NCBI RefSeq assembly: GCF_937936315.1
Contig: NZ_CALGWU010000016.1
Location: 1 to 28,664 of the forward strand
Direction of reading: 5' to 3'
Origin: an uncultured Capnocytophaga sp.
Lineage (GTDB): Bacteria; Bacteroidota; Bacteroidia; Flavobacteriales; Flavobacteriaceae
Length of the DNA stretch: 28,664 nt
The position numbers and the translations under genes are program-made. Positions 7,218-15,918 of this stretch are shown one piece after another. A model generated the notes under the pieces. That model searched no databases. It saw only the letters and a list, made by a program, of their open reading frames with translations, and was not told the origin of the DNA. Each line of letters begins with the position of its first letter. The first letter of the stretch is position 1.

Positions 7218-9185
7218 ATGTCGGATAACAAAAGTAACGGAAATCGCTTTTCAGCCTACTGGCTATACGGCGTATTACTGCTCATTCTCATAGGATTCAA
7301 TTACTATTCAGGAGCGAGCTTTTGGTCTCAACCTAAAGAAATTCCTCAATCTAAATTTGAGGAATACCTCAGTAATGGTGATGTAGCTAAAATCATCATC
7401 TTAAACCGCAAAGAGGCTAATGTATACCTCACCGAGGATGCCCTTAAAAAAGAAGAACACAAAGAGGTGAAACCTACAGGCAATTCTCTTATGCAGGGGG
7501 CTAATGCGGGCGAAGTACCTCAATATCGCTTTGAATTAGGCGACTTGAGTAACTTCGAAAATCGTTTTGACCAAATTGTAAAAGATAACAACCTCAGTAC
7601 CACTCGTGAGAATAAAACACAACAAAATGTAATCGGCGATTTGCTATTCACTCTCTTGCCTATTATAGTTGTCATAGGGTTATGGATATTTGTTATGCGC
7701 CGTATGGCAGGTGCTGGTGGTGCTGGCGGCATATTCAGTATCGGAAAATCTAAAGCGCGTATGTTCGACGAAAAGAAAGAAACTCGCGTAACTTTCCAAG
7801 ATGTAGCTGGTTTAGAAGGTGCTAAAGAAGAGGTACAGGAGATTGTAGACTTTCTCAAAAACCCCGATAAATATACCTCATTAGGGGGTAAAATACCTCG
7901 CGGGGCTCTGCTTGTAGGTCCTCCAGGTACAGGTAAAACACTCCTTGCCAAAGCGGTAGCAGGTGAGGCGCAAGTGCCTTTCTTCTCTCTGTCTGGTTCT
8001 GATTTTGTAGAGATGTTCGTAGGGGTGGGCGCTTCTCGTGTGCGCGATCTCTTCAAACAAGCTAAAGAAAAATCTCCATCTATTATCTTTATCGACGAGA
8101 TTGATGCTATAGGTCGTGCTCGTGGTAAAAATGCAATGACTGGTGCTAACGACGAGCGTGAGAATACGCTCAATCAATTGCTTACTGAAATGGATGGCTT
8201 TGGCTCTCACACCAATGTAATTGTACTTGCTGCTACTAACCGCGCCGATATTTTAGATAAAGCCCTAATGCGTGCTGGGCGTTTCGACCGCCAAATTTAT
8301 GTGGAACTCCCGAACTTGAACGAACGCAAACAGATTTTCCAAGTACATTTGCGCCCTATAAAAACAGCTGAAACCTTAGATATCGATTTCTTAGCAAAAC
8401 AAACTCCTGGTTTTTCAGGTGCTGATATTGCCAACGTTTGTAACGAAGCAGCCCTTATTGCAGCACGTAAAGGTAAAACAGCTGTGAGCAAACAAGAGTT
8501 CCTTGATGCAGTAGATAGAATTGTAGGTGGTTTGGAAAAGAAAACTAAAATCCTTACTCCTGAAGAGCGTGAGGCTATTGCTTTCCACGAAGCAGGTCAC
8601 GCTACCGTAAGCTGGTTATTAGAACACGCCGCTCCATTGGTAAAAGTAACTATTGTGCCTCGCGGACAGTCACTCGGTGCAGCTTGGTATCTACCCGAAG
8701 AGCGACAAATTGTACGCACCGAACAAATACTTGATGAGATGTGTGCTGCCCTTGGCGGTAGAGCTGCCGAAAAAGTAGTATTCAATAAAATATCTACAGG
8801 TGCTCTCAGCGACCTCGAAAAAGTAACCAAACAAGCCCGCGCAATGGTAACTATTTATGGGCTCAACGAAAAAATCGGTAATCTTACCTACTACGATTCT
8901 GCCCAGTCCGATTATAGTTTTACCAAACCGTATAGTGAGAAAACAGCTCACCTCATCGATGAAGAAATTTCTAAAATCATAGAAGAGCAATACCAACGTG
9001 CTATTGATATCCTCACCGAGAATAAAGATAAACTCACCACTTTGGCTAACTTGCTATTAGATCGTGAAGTTATCTTCCGAGATGACCTTGAGAATATTTT
9101 TGGAAAACGCAAGTTTAAAGACCCTCACAATAGTAATGAAGAGGAAACTCCTTTAAAAACTGAAAATACTTCTCCTACAGAATAA
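7218..9185 (+). CDS. ftsH: ATP-dependent zinc metalloprotease FtsH
   Basis: A 655-residue membrane-anchored AAA+ protease that degrades unassembled or damaged membrane proteins and selected regulators. Two membrane segments (about 14-32 and 140-160) flank a periplasmic domain. The AAA module has Walker A GPPGTGKT (234-241), the pore motif FVGVG (267-271), Walker B IIFIDEID (289-296) and the second region of homology with arginine fingers in MRAGRFDR (351-358). The protease motif is HEAGH (457-461), with a further metal ligand expected at Asp532 (GALSDLE). The C-terminal tail (about 630-655) is acidic and Thr/Pro-rich. All catalytic residues are present. It is cotranscribed with rsfS and ends in a strong hairpin. 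Confidence 0.98.
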   Translation: MSDNKSNGNRFSAYWLYGVLLLILIGFNYYSGASFWSQPKEIPQSKFEEYLSNGDVAKIIILNRKEANVYLTEDALKKEEHKEVKPTGNSLMQGANAGEVPQYRFELGDLSNFENRFDQIVKDNNLSTTRENKTQQNVIGDLLFTLLPIIVVIGLWIFVMRRMAGAGGAGGIFSIGKSKARMFDEKKETRVTFQDVAGLEGAKEEVQEIVDFLKNPDKYTSLGGKIPRGALLVGPPGTGKTLLAKAVAGEAQVPFFSLSGSDFVEMFVGVGASRVRDLFKQAKEKSPSIIFIDEIDAIGRARGKNAMTGANDERENTLNQLLTEMDGFGSHTNVIVLAATNRADILDKALMRAGRFDRQIYVELPNLNERKQIFQVHLRPIKTAETLDIDFLAKQTPGFSGADIANVCNEAALIAARKGKTAVSKQEFLDAVDRIVGGLEKKTKILTPEEREAIAFHEAGHATVSWLLEHAAPLVKVTIVPRGQSLGAAWYLPEERQIVRTEQILDEMCAALGGRAAEKVVFNKISTGALSDLEKVTKQARAMVTIYGLNEKIGNLTYYDSAQSDYSFTKPYSEKTAHLIDEEISKIIEEQYQRAIDILTENKDKLTTLANLLLDREVIFRDDLENIFGKRKFKDPHNSNEEETPLKTENTSPTE

Positions 9186-9191
9186 ATTTTA

Positions 9192-9222
9192 AAGGCTTCC
9201 TTTTGCAAAAGGAAGCCTTATT
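9192..9222 (+). terminator. Hairpin terminator after ftsH
   Basis: AAGGCTTCCTTTT (9192-9204) pairs perfectly with AAAAGGAAGCCTT (9207-9219) around a minimal loop. The following ATTTAT is only weakly T-rich, so read-through into the polyprenyl synthase gene 14 bases beyond may occur. No separate consensus promoter was found for that gene. Confidence 0.8.
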
Positions 9223-9235
9223 TATATAAAACAAA

Positions 9236-10219
9236 ATGAAAATAACTGCTCAAATAAAAGAACCTATACGTGAAGAAATGGAACTTTTTGAACAGAAGTT
9301 CCGCAATTCAATGTCGTCTAAAGTAGCCTTGCTAAATCGCATCACCTATTATATAGTAAATCGCAAAGGCAAGCAAATGCGACCTATGTTTGTTTTCTTA
9401 GTAGCCAAAATGCTTTCTGATGATAGTAAAGTAAGTGAACGTACTTATAGGGGTGCTTCAGTTATAGAACTCATTCACACTGCTACTTTGGTGCACGATG
9501 ATGTGGTAGACGATAGTAACAAACGCCGTGGTTTCTTTTCCATTAATGCACTTTGGAAAAACAAAATAGCTGTATTAGTAGGTGATTATCTGCTTTCTAA
9601 AGGCTTGCTCCTCTCTATAGACAATGGTGATTTCGATCTATTGCGCATTATCTCAGTTGCTGTGCGCGAAATGAGTGAAGGTGAGCTTTTACAAATAGAA
9701 AAAGCACGTCGGTTAGACATCGTAGAGGAAGTTTACTACGAAATTATCCGTCAAAAAACAGCGACCCTTATTGCGGCTTGTTGTGCAATGGGAGCTTGCT
9801 CAGTACAGCCCGAACAACCTGAACTCATAGAAAAAATGCGCCTCTTTGGCGAGTATATAGGAATGGCTTTTCAAATAAAAGATGACCTCTTCGATTATAC
9901 CGAAGATGCAATCGGAAAACCTACTGGTATAGACATCAAAGAGCAGAAAATGACCCTCCCTCTTATCTATGTACTCAATACTTGTACAGAAAAAGAAAAG
10001 CAATGGCTCATCAATTCGGTAAAGAAATACAACAAAGACAAAAAGCGTGTAAAAGAAGTGATTTCCTTTGTGAAAACTCACAACGGATTAGAATATGCTA
10101 CTGCCAAAATGAAAGAGTTTCAACAAAAAGCACTCAATATTCTCAACGATTTCCCTGCTTCCTCTTATAAAGAAGCTCTTACCTTAATGGTAAATTACGT
10201 AATCGATAGAAAAATTTAG
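9236..10219 (+). CDS. Long-chain trans-polyprenyl diphosphate synthase
   Basis: A 327-residue trans-isoprenyl diphosphate synthase. It would condense isopentenyl diphosphate onto an allylic primer to make the side chain of menaquinone. The first Asp-rich motif is DDVVDD (88-93) followed by RRG; the second is KDDLFD (215-220); GKQMRP (45-50) and KPTGID (228-233) are the usual substrate-binding blocks. The residues upstream of the first motif are IELIHTATLVH, as in IspB-type long-chain enzymes, with small side chains at the position that limits chain length in farnesyl synthases. The exact product length cannot be read from this; C30 (MK-6) is common in the group. Confidence 0.93.
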   Translation: MKITAQIKEPIREEMELFEQKFRNSMSSKVALLNRITYYIVNRKGKQMRPMFVFLVAKMLSDDSKVSERTYRGASVIELIHTATLVHDDVVDDSNKRRGFFSINALWKNKIAVLVGDYLLSKGLLLSIDNGDFDLLRIISVAVREMSEGELLQIEKARRLDIVEEVYYEIIRQKTATLIAACCAMGACSVQPEQPELIEKMRLFGEYIGMAFQIKDDLFDYTEDAIGKPTGIDIKEQKMTLPLIYVLNTCTEKEKQWLINSVKKYNKDKKRVKEVISFVKTHNGLEYATAKMKEFQQKALNILNDFPASSYKEALTLMVNYVIDRKI

Positions 10220-10251
10220 TCCCTGTATTACAAAATAAAATACTAAACTGT

Positions 10252-10282
10252 TTTGTATAATTCTAAATAATTACTATCTTTG
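10252..10282 (+). promoter_or_regulatory. Promoter of hmuY with possible overlapping operator
   Basis: TTTG (10252-10255), 19 bases, TATCTTTG (10275-10282): an exact consensus, giving a leader of about 30 bases. ACAAAA (10230-10235) and TTTTGT (10251-10256) form an inverted repeat whose right arm contains the -33 box, so a repressor binding there could block the promoter. Iron or haem control is expected for this gene but the operator is only a suggestion. Confidence 0.75.
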
Positions 10283-10318
10283 CACCGTTAAAATTAAAAC
10301 ATATAAAAACTAAAAAAT

Positions 10319-11032
10319 ATGAGATTACAATTTTTAGCCCCTGCAATTATAGCAGGATTAATGATGTTTACTACTTCTTGTAGTAAAGACGACAAAAAAA
10401 CGGAAGCTCCTAAACTCCCTTACAAAGAGCAAAAAGTTGATGCTTCATCTTATGACAAATGGGTGTACTTTTCTTTTGAAAATGGTGTAGTAACTTCCAC
10501 TACAGCAACCCCTACCACTACCGATTGGGATATCGCTTTCAATCGTTATAGTGTAAGAACTAACAGCGGTACTTCTGGCAGTGGTAATGGTGGCGCACTA
10601 ACTACTAATGAAACCGATTGGAACAAAGTTGCTACCGCTTCTTCTACCGCTTCCTTTACAGTAGATGGCTCTATCTATGTTTTTGAAAGAGGTCAAAACA
10701 ATCAAGGAGGATTAGGTACTACAAATGCCTCTCGCGTAATATCTGGCGGACACGGAGAAAACTTCTGGAATATGATTTCTAGAATGCCCAATATTGCAAA
10801 AATAGATAAATCCTCTATCGTTCACAACAATGGCTGGCTCACAATGGACTATAAACCCAATGGAAATCAACTTGCCCCTAGTTACACCTATAACAATTGG
10901 GTATATGTAGTAAAAACACCTGCTGGTAAATTTGTTAAAATCCAACTTACTGATTATAAAAATGCCAAAGATGAAACAGGTTACATTACCTTTAAATACC
11001 AACTCGCTAACGATAAAAACGAGTTTAAATAA
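10319..11032 (+). CDS. hmuY: HmuY-like haem-binding surface lipoprotein
   Basis: A 237-residue lipoprotein. The signal (1-20) ends TTS with acylated Cys21; the following SKDDKK matches the K(D/E)2 type of surface-export signal reported in Capnocytophaga canimorsus, so the protein probably faces outward. The body matches the HmuY family: DKWVYFSFENG (46-56), TDWDIAFNRYSVRTNSGTSG (68-87), NGGAL, then a beta-rich C-terminus. HmuY proteins capture haem from host haemoproteins and hand it to the TonB receptor HmuR. Candidate axial ligands in the expected regions are His145, Met152, Met156 and His169; which are used cannot be told from sequence. The gene is followed by a hairpin and then the receptor. 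Confidence 0.92.
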   Translation: MRLQFLAPAIIAGLMMFTTSCSKDDKKTEAPKLPYKEQKVDASSYDKWVYFSFENGVVTSTTATPTTTDWDIAFNRYSVRTNSGTSGSGNGGALTTNETDWNKVATASSTASFTVDGSIYVFERGQNNQGGLGTTNASRVISGGHGENFWNMISRMPNIAKIDKSSIVHNNGWLTMDYKPNGNQLAPSYTYNNWVYVVKTPAGKFVKIQLTDYKNAKDETGYITFKYQLANDKNEFK

Positions 11033-11056
11033 TATTTAAAAACAAGCTTTATAACT

Positions 11057-11086
11057 GAGGCTGTCTGCTATAGGCAGCCTCTTTTC
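11057..11086 (+). terminator. Hairpin between hmuY and the receptor gene
   Basis: GAGGCTGTC (11057-11065) pairs with GGCAGCCTC (11073-11081), including one G-U pair, followed by TTTTC. The receptor starts 16 bases further on and has no promoter of its own that I can see, so this probably acts as an attenuator that keeps receptor levels below those of the lipoprotein. Confidence 0.75.
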
Positions 11087-11102
11087 TATAAATCTACCCA
11101 AT

Positions 11103-13043
11103 ATGCAAAAGTTTTATATTGCTGTCTTTATATTTTTATATTCCTCACTTATCTTCGCTCAAAACGATACACTTCAAAACGACCTTATCAACTTAAAAGA
11201 AGTGATCGTAACAGCTACACGTGCCCAAAAAAACTTAAAAAATGTACCTATCACAGTACAAGTCGTAACTGCTGAAGATATCCGTAAATCACAAGCAACC
11301 AATTTTCAATCGTTTTTAGAAACAGAGTTTGCTGGTATCAACTTTACGTATGATGGGGGTATGCCTAACATCAATATGATGGGATTTGGAGGTAAATACG
11401 TGCTTTTCTTAATAGATGGTGAGCGTATGGCAGGTGAAACTTTTGATAATATCGATTATAACCGAATCAACTTGGAGGATATAGAGCGCATTGAAATTAT
11501 CAAAGGGGCGAGTTCTTCTCTCTATGGCTCGAATGCACTGGGAGGTGTTATCAATATCATTACTAAAAATGCCAAAAAATCTTTTGAAGGCGACCTCAGC
11601 TATCAATATGAAACTATTGAAAGTCACAAAGCTAATATAGGTATTGGCAGCAAACAACGATGGGGCAATATCCGCCTTACTTCTTTCTATAATTTCCGCG
11701 AACCTTATCTCTTAAAAGATCGTGAACCGCTCATTACCTACAAAAATGGTGTAGCAGAACCCTCTCCTAAAAGTGAACTGAACATTGCTGGTTTTACAAC
11801 CTATGGGGTTACCCCAAAACTCTCTTTTAATTTATCTCCTAAAACCGACCTTACTCTTACACCTAACTACTATTTCAGCGAACGTAACCAAGGCGACCGT
11901 GATGCCGAAAGAAAAAGAGAACGATACTACAACTATACTATGTCGGCTAAACTAAATACAGCTCTCACCGAAAGCAAAAAACTAAGTCTCTCAGGAGCTT
12001 TTGATCGCTACGACAAGTTTAACTATTTCCCCTTATTAAAAGAAAAAGAAAAGAATTACGAGAACACTTTAGCACGTGCAGGAGCACAATACAACCAATC
12101 GTTATGGACGAAACATTCCTTAGTAGCAGGAGCTGAAATATTTTCAGATGAACTCCTCAGTTTCCGTTTCAACGAAACAGGTACTGAAGCTAAAGAAAAC
12201 GCTCAAAACTATACCCTTTTCACCCAACAAGAATGGACGCTCTCTCCAGCCTTTACTTTGGTTACTGGGGTGCGTGTAGATTACCATTCTCTCTTTAAAG
12301 AACATTTCACCTATCGCCTCTCAGGAATGTTAAAAGTAGAATCTTTCACCTTTAGAGGGGGCTTTTCTTCGGGCTTCCGCTCCCCTACCCTCAAAGAACT
12401 CTACACCAATTGGTTTCACCCTTGGGGAGGTGGTTTCCAAATAATAGGCAACAAAGACCTCAAACCCGAAAGTAGTAACAATTTTAATTTTTCCGTAGAT
12501 TTTGATAGCCCCAAAGTAAATATTACCGCTATGACGCAACTCTCACTAATGAAAGACAAAATAGACTATCGTTGGACAGTTGCCAGTGACACCATCCGTT
12601 ATATCAATTTCAAGGACAAAACACAAATTATAAGCTCTGAACTCGCAGCCTCTTATCGCCCTACCAAAGCCTTGCGTTTCAAAGCCTCGTATGCGTACTA
12701 TTACATTAGCAATAGTGCCAACGAAAATCGTCCGCATACCCTTACCCTAAAAGCTGAATATATACCCAAACACAATGCCCTATACATTCCTAACATAGTG
12801 TTTAGTGGCAAATACGTAAGTGCTACTCGCATTCACGAAACCGACACCAGCAACAACCAACTCTATACCTATTACGAACCTTATAGTATATGGCAGTTAC
12901 AAGTTTTTTCCAAACTGCCCTACCACCTCACCCTCACCGCTGGAATTGACAACTTTTTCAACTACATCACTCCTACTACCAGTTTCTACTCCAGCATCTC
13001 AAAAGGTAGAACCTACTCATTAGGACTCAAATGGAACTATTAA
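11103..13043 (+). CDS. hmuR: TonB-dependent haem receptor, HmuR-like
   Basis: A 646-residue outer-membrane receptor: signal peptide (1-19, ending IFAQ), a TonB-box-like EVIVTATR (33-40), a plug domain (about 45-155, with IDGERMAG and the family ending SSLYGSNALGGVINIITK) and a 22-strand type barrel ending in an aromatic residue (Tyr646). There is no N-terminal CarboxypepD_reg domain. The haem-receptor boxes are present as FRSP (425-428; family FRAP) and NKDLKPE (450-456; family NPNL/NPDL), with a His at 439 between them, where HmuR-type receptors carry a haem-binding His. Together with the adjacent HmuY homologue this supports haem import energised by TonB. Confidence 0.92.
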   Translation: MQKFYIAVFIFLYSSLIFAQNDTLQNDLINLKEVIVTATRAQKNLKNVPITVQVVTAEDIRKSQATNFQSFLETEFAGINFTYDGGMPNINMMGFGGKYVLFLIDGERMAGETFDNIDYNRINLEDIERIEIIKGASSSLYGSNALGGVINIITKNAKKSFEGDLSYQYETIESHKANIGIGSKQRWGNIRLTSFYNFREPYLLKDREPLITYKNGVAEPSPKSELNIAGFTTYGVTPKLSFNLSPKTDLTLTPNYYFSERNQGDRDAERKRERYYNYTMSAKLNTALTESKKLSLSGAFDRYDKFNYFPLLKEKEKNYENTLARAGAQYNQSLWTKHSLVAGAEIFSDELLSFRFNETGTEAKENAQNYTLFTQQEWTLSPAFTLVTGVRVDYHSLFKEHFTYRLSGMLKVESFTFRGGFSSGFRSPTLKELYTNWFHPWGGGFQIIGNKDLKPESSNNFNFSVDFDSPKVNITAMTQLSLMKDKIDYRWTVASDTIRYINFKDKTQIISSELAASYRPTKALRFKASYAYYYISNSANENRPHTLTLKAEYIPKHNALYIPNIVFSGKYVSATRIHETDTSNNQLYTYYEPYSIWQLQVFSKLPYHLTLTAGIDNFFNYITPTTSFYSSISKGRTYSLGLKWNY

Positions 13044-13078
13044 GTGAAAAGTGAAAAGTGAAAAATGAAAAGTGAAAT
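13044..13078. repeat. Heptamer tandem repeat after the receptor stop codon
   Basis: Five head-to-tail units: GTGAAAA three times, then ATGAAAA and GTGAAAT. The tract begins at the base after the TAA stop. It belongs to the set of 7-bp tracts found at gene junctions in this window. Confidence 0.85.
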
Positions 13079-13129
13079 TTTATGACCTTCCGCAAAGTTG
13101 ATTATATTGATAACCAATAATTTTAAAGA

Positions 13130-13157
13130 GTATTATACAAAAGTATTTTGTAAATAC
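13130..13157. repeat. Inverted repeat downstream of the haem receptor
   Basis: GTATTATACAAAA (13130-13142) pairs with TTTTGTAAATAC (13146-13157) with a single bulged base and a 3-base loop. No T-run follows, so it is not a typical terminator. The ACAAAA/TTTTGT core is the same as in the inverted repeat at the hmuY promoter (10230-10256). Confidence 0.6.
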
Positions 13158-13185
13158 CTCTAAATTTATAGACACTATAGCACAA

Positions 13186-13228
13186 AAGAACCCCCACTAT
13201 ATAGAAATACAGCGGGGGGGTCTTATTT
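13186..13228. terminator. GC-rich hairpin between convergent genes
   Basis: AAGA plus CCCCC (13186-13195) pairs with GGGGG and TCTT (13215-13224) with one mismatch; a G7 run (13214-13220) is part of the right arm and ATTTG follows. It lies between the convergent receptor and P-loop genes and is the likely terminator for one or both. Confidence 0.6.
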
Positions 13229-13263
13229 GTTTAAAACGTGTTTAAACGAGTTGTAAAACAGCT

Positions 13264-13791
13264 TTAGATAAGTTTCTCAAACAAAGGAATGAACTCATAA
13301 TACAACATTGCATAAGAGTCTACTACATTTGTTATAGGATTTTTATTCAAGTCTATAATTCCATTTGGTTTTGTAGGGAGGTTGATACTTTTCAATTCCT
13401 TTTCGTAGAATTCTTTAATAACTTTTCGGGAAGTATTTCCATTTCTTATTGTAGTGATGAATACATCATAACCATTATTTTTATTATTATTATAAAAATT
13501 TTCAAACTCAGTTATTGTATTATAGTCTGACAAAGTATTAATAATAACTCGTTTATTCCCTCCTATAGAAAACTGTATATCATATACAGCATAGAAATCA
13601 TTATTAGGTAAAATCTGTTTTATAACCTCTATTTTAGTAATTTCTTTAATAGAAAAATTTTGCCCATTTTTTCTATTATTTATTAATTGTTGTAGTTCAT
13701 ATATTCTATTATTTAGCAACCACTCATCTATTCGGTTGCACAATGTAGTTTTACCTGTATTTTGAGCACCTTGAATATGTATTACTTTCAT
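13264..13791 (-). CDS. Orphan P-loop NTPase, AT-rich
   Basis: 175 residues beginning MKVIHIQGAQNTGKTTLCNR: a beta strand and Walker A GAQNTGKTT (8-16). YAVYDIQFSIGG (68-79) and VIINTLSD (82-89) are plausible core strands, but no convincing Walker B or family-specific motif was found, so it is described only as a P-loop protein of the kinase/AAA kind. It is rich in Asn, Ile and Lys and visibly more AT-rich than the housekeeping genes around it, which suggests recent acquisition. It lies between a terminator and the collagen-like gene pair, and a short ORF precedes it by 28 bases. Function unknown. Confidence 0.75.
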   Translation of the reverse strand: MKVIHIQGAQNTGKTTLCNRIDEWLLNNRIYELQQLINNRKNGQNFSIKEITKIEVIKQILPNNDFYAVYDIQFSIGGNKRVIINTLSDYNTITEFENFYNNNKNNGYDVFITTIRNGNTSRKVIKEFYEKELKSINLPTKPNGIIDLNKNPITNVVDSYAMLYYEFIPLFEKLI

Positions 13792-13819
13792 AGACTTTTA
13801 ATTTTTGTTAATAATTTAG

Positions 13820-13915
13820 TTAAAAGTTAGTTTTAGTATTTACAGCTTTTTCTCTTGGAGGCTCTCTGCTTTTGTAGCTCGAACCTACTTTTTCTTGGGG
13901 TATTGCTACTTTCAT
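13820..13915 (-). CDS. Possible 31-residue peptide upstream of the P-loop gene
   Basis: On the minus strand an ATG at 13915 opens a 31-codon frame ending TAA at 13820. It begins MKVAIPQEKVGSSYKSREPP and is rich in Lys, Arg, Ser and Pro. It lies 28 bases before the P-loop gene in the same direction and is less AT-rich than its flanks, which is why it is listed. There is no homologue I recognise. It could be a leader peptide, a small partner of the P-loop protein, a remnant of a degraded gene, or chance. Confidence 0.3.
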   Translation of the reverse strand: MKVAIPQEKVGSSYKSREPPREKAVNTKTNF

Positions 13916-13934
13916 AAGGTTATTATTTTTAGTA

Positions 13935-13977
13935 ATGTAAGTTCAGTATAAACTCATTCATTACACTGAACTTACAT
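13935..13977 (-). terminator. Perfect 13-bp inverted repeat after the BspA-like gene
   Basis: ATGTAAGTTCAGT (13935-13947) and ACTGAACTTACAT (13965-13977) are exact reverse complements around a 17-base loop, 18 bases past the stop of the upstream minus-strand gene. There is no good T-run, so it may be a 3'-end stabilising hairpin or an operator for the short ORF and P-loop gene rather than a strict terminator. Confidence 0.5.
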
Positions 13978-13995
13978 AGGTTAGACAATTAAGTT

Positions 13996-15906
13996 TTAAG
14001 GAGCTGCTTCTATAAAATAACTCCAACCATAAATATTGCCATAAGCTCTTCTATCACTATAAGCTTCTTTATATCTTTCAAGGCTTTCTGCAGGAACGTA
14101 AATTTTTTCTATATGGGAACTATACCATTCTATAAGTTTACCATCTATAAGTTCTGCTTCCCAATATTCAAAATTCCCTTTTTCTATTGTTGGAGGGGTT
14201 GTACCTTTAAAGGTAACTGTTATTTTGGGGTAATTTTTATATTTTGAAAAAGCACCACTTTCTATTTTAGTTACACTACTAGGTATAGTGATCGAAGTTA
14301 ATGACTTACAACGGGAAAAAGCAGCTGGTGAAATATGTGTTACACCTTCTTTTATAGTTACAGATGTCAATTTTTCACAATCTGAAAAAGCAAAATTCCA
14401 ATGTTTTATTCCAGAACCAATAACAACAGATTGTAAGTGAGACCCCCAAAATGCTTGGAATCCAATATCTGTAACATTATCAGGAATAATAATAGAGGTT
14501 ATCCTAGTTAGTACAAAAGCTTGGTCTTCAATTTTTGTTACCTTATTACCTATAGTAACAGAAGAAAGATTTCTACAATATTTGAAAGCAGATTCTCCTA
14601 TACTTTTTACACCATTCCCTATAACAACAGAGGCTAAAGGAAGAGGTTTGTTATAATTATCTTCCTCATAAAAAGCTTCTTTTTCTATTGTTTCTACAGT
14701 ATCTAAAAACACAAGATTCTTTATATATTTTCTATCTTTAAATTTAGAAACATTTTTCATCCCTAACTTAACTACCTCTAATTTTTCTATATATTCTAGA
14801 AAACTATCATTTCCACGAGTATAAGGTATCGAATATAATGTTATTTCTTTTATACCTGAGGAAGAAAAAGCATATGAATCTATAGTTTTAACATTATTTG
14901 GTATTATTATAGATTCTAAAGAAGTACAATGAGCAAAAACAGAGCTCTTAATACTTGTTACACTATTAGGAATAGTAACAGATTTCAAAGATTTACAACC
15001 TGAAAAAGTACTATCTTCAATACTTGTTACACCATTAGGAATAGTAATAGATACTAAAGAAGTACAACCTGAAAAAGCACTACTTCCTATACTTGTTACA
15101 CCATTAGGAATAACAATAGATTTCAAAGATATACAACCGTCAAAAGCACTTTCCTCAATACTTGTTACTTTATTAGAAATAGTAACCGAAGTTAAAGAAT
15201 GACAACCTCCAAAAGCTCCTCTTCCTATTTTAGTAACATTTTTCAATTTAGGAATTGCCTCAAAATTAACTTCTGTAATGTCTTTTTTGTTACATCTATA
15301 TAAAGTAGTTCCATCTTTACTTACCTCAAAATCAGGACCTGTGGCAAATTCCCAGTAATAACTATATTTTTTGGGACCATAAAGCACTCCTGTTTCAGTA
15401 TCTATATACCAATCACCTTTTTTACCAATGTAGGAATTAGGTTCTCCTTTTCCTAAATGAATTTGAGTTGCAGGAGCCCCATTATCACCGTTATTTTTTT
15501 TGCCATCATCTCCTTTAAGTCCTTTGTCGCCTTGTTCTCCTTTGTCACCTATAAGTCCTTTATCACCTTGAGCTCCTTTATCGCCTTTTTCGCCTTTGTC
15601 ACCTGCTTCTCCTTTTTCGCCTTCCTCACCTCGTTCTCCTTGTTCTCCACGTTCACCGCGATCTCCTTTTAGGCTAATAGGATCACCCCAACCGCTTTCG
15701 GTTTTAGCTCCATAGAGGTCGGATACTGAAAGGTCAAAATAGTAATCCCCTATTTCGCCTATGGTAGAGGAAGGAGCTCCACTGCCATAGTGTACTATGT
15801 TTCCTCGCTGGTACTCTACTTTTTCTACAACGCTTTCTTTGTTACACTGCCAAAAGAGGAAAGCTACACAAGTGCAAAACACCGTTATAATAATACTTCT
15901 TTTCAT
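13996..15906 (-). CDS. Collagen-like and BspA-type leucine-rich surface lipoprotein
   Basis: 636 residues. A hydrophobic signal (1-20, ending FLFWQ) precedes Cys21, then NKESVVEKVEYQRG. A module with GEIGDYYFDLSVSDLYGAKT and GWGDPI spans about 48-80. Eighteen uninterrupted Gly-X-Y triplets (81-134; GDR, GEK, GDK types, no Pro in most) form a bacterial collagen-like stalk. A second module (GDWYIDTETGVLYGPKK, 164-180) follows. The remainder (about 195-620) is a long BspA-type LRR_5 array with repeats of about 23 residues of the form VTSIGSSAFSGCTSLVSITIPNG. The likely role is adhesion or ligand binding at the cell surface, with the LRR head lifted on a trimeric stalk; this is inferred. It lies 12 bases downstream of a paralogue lacking the LRR head, in one transcription unit. 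Confidence 0.92.
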   Translation of the reverse strand: MKRSIIITVFCTCVAFLFWQCNKESVVEKVEYQRGNIVHYGSGAPSSTIGEIGDYYFDLSVSDLYGAKTESGWGDPISLKGDRGERGEQGERGEEGEKGEAGDKGEKGDKGAQGDKGLIGDKGEQGDKGLKGDDGKKNNGDNGAPATQIHLGKGEPNSYIGKKGDWYIDTETGVLYGPKKYSYYWEFATGPDFEVSKDGTTLYRCNKKDITEVNFEAIPKLKNVTKIGRGAFGGCHSLTSVTISNKVTSIEESAFDGCISLKSIVIPNGVTSIGSSAFSGCTSLVSITIPNGVTSIEDSTFSGCKSLKSVTIPNSVTSIKSSVFAHCTSLESIIIPNNVKTIDSYAFSSSGIKEITLYSIPYTRGNDSFLEYIEKLEVVKLGMKNVSKFKDRKYIKNLVFLDTVETIEKEAFYEEDNYNKPLPLASVVIGNGVKSIGESAFKYCRNLSSVTIGNKVTKIEDQAFVLTRITSIIIPDNVTDIGFQAFWGSHLQSVVIGSGIKHWNFAFSDCEKLTSVTIKEGVTHISPAAFSRCKSLTSITIPSSVTKIESGAFSKYKNYPKITVTFKGTTPPTIEKGNFEYWEAELIDGKLIEWYSSHIEKIYVPAESLERYKEAYSDRRAYGNIYGWSYFIEAAP

Positions 15907-15918
15907 TGTGTTTGTTGT

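Noticed and set aside
7520..8996. Several minus-strand frames of up to 217 codons within ftsH
   Set aside because: The plus-strand frame is unmistakable FtsH with every motif intact; the antisense frames have no recognisable domains.
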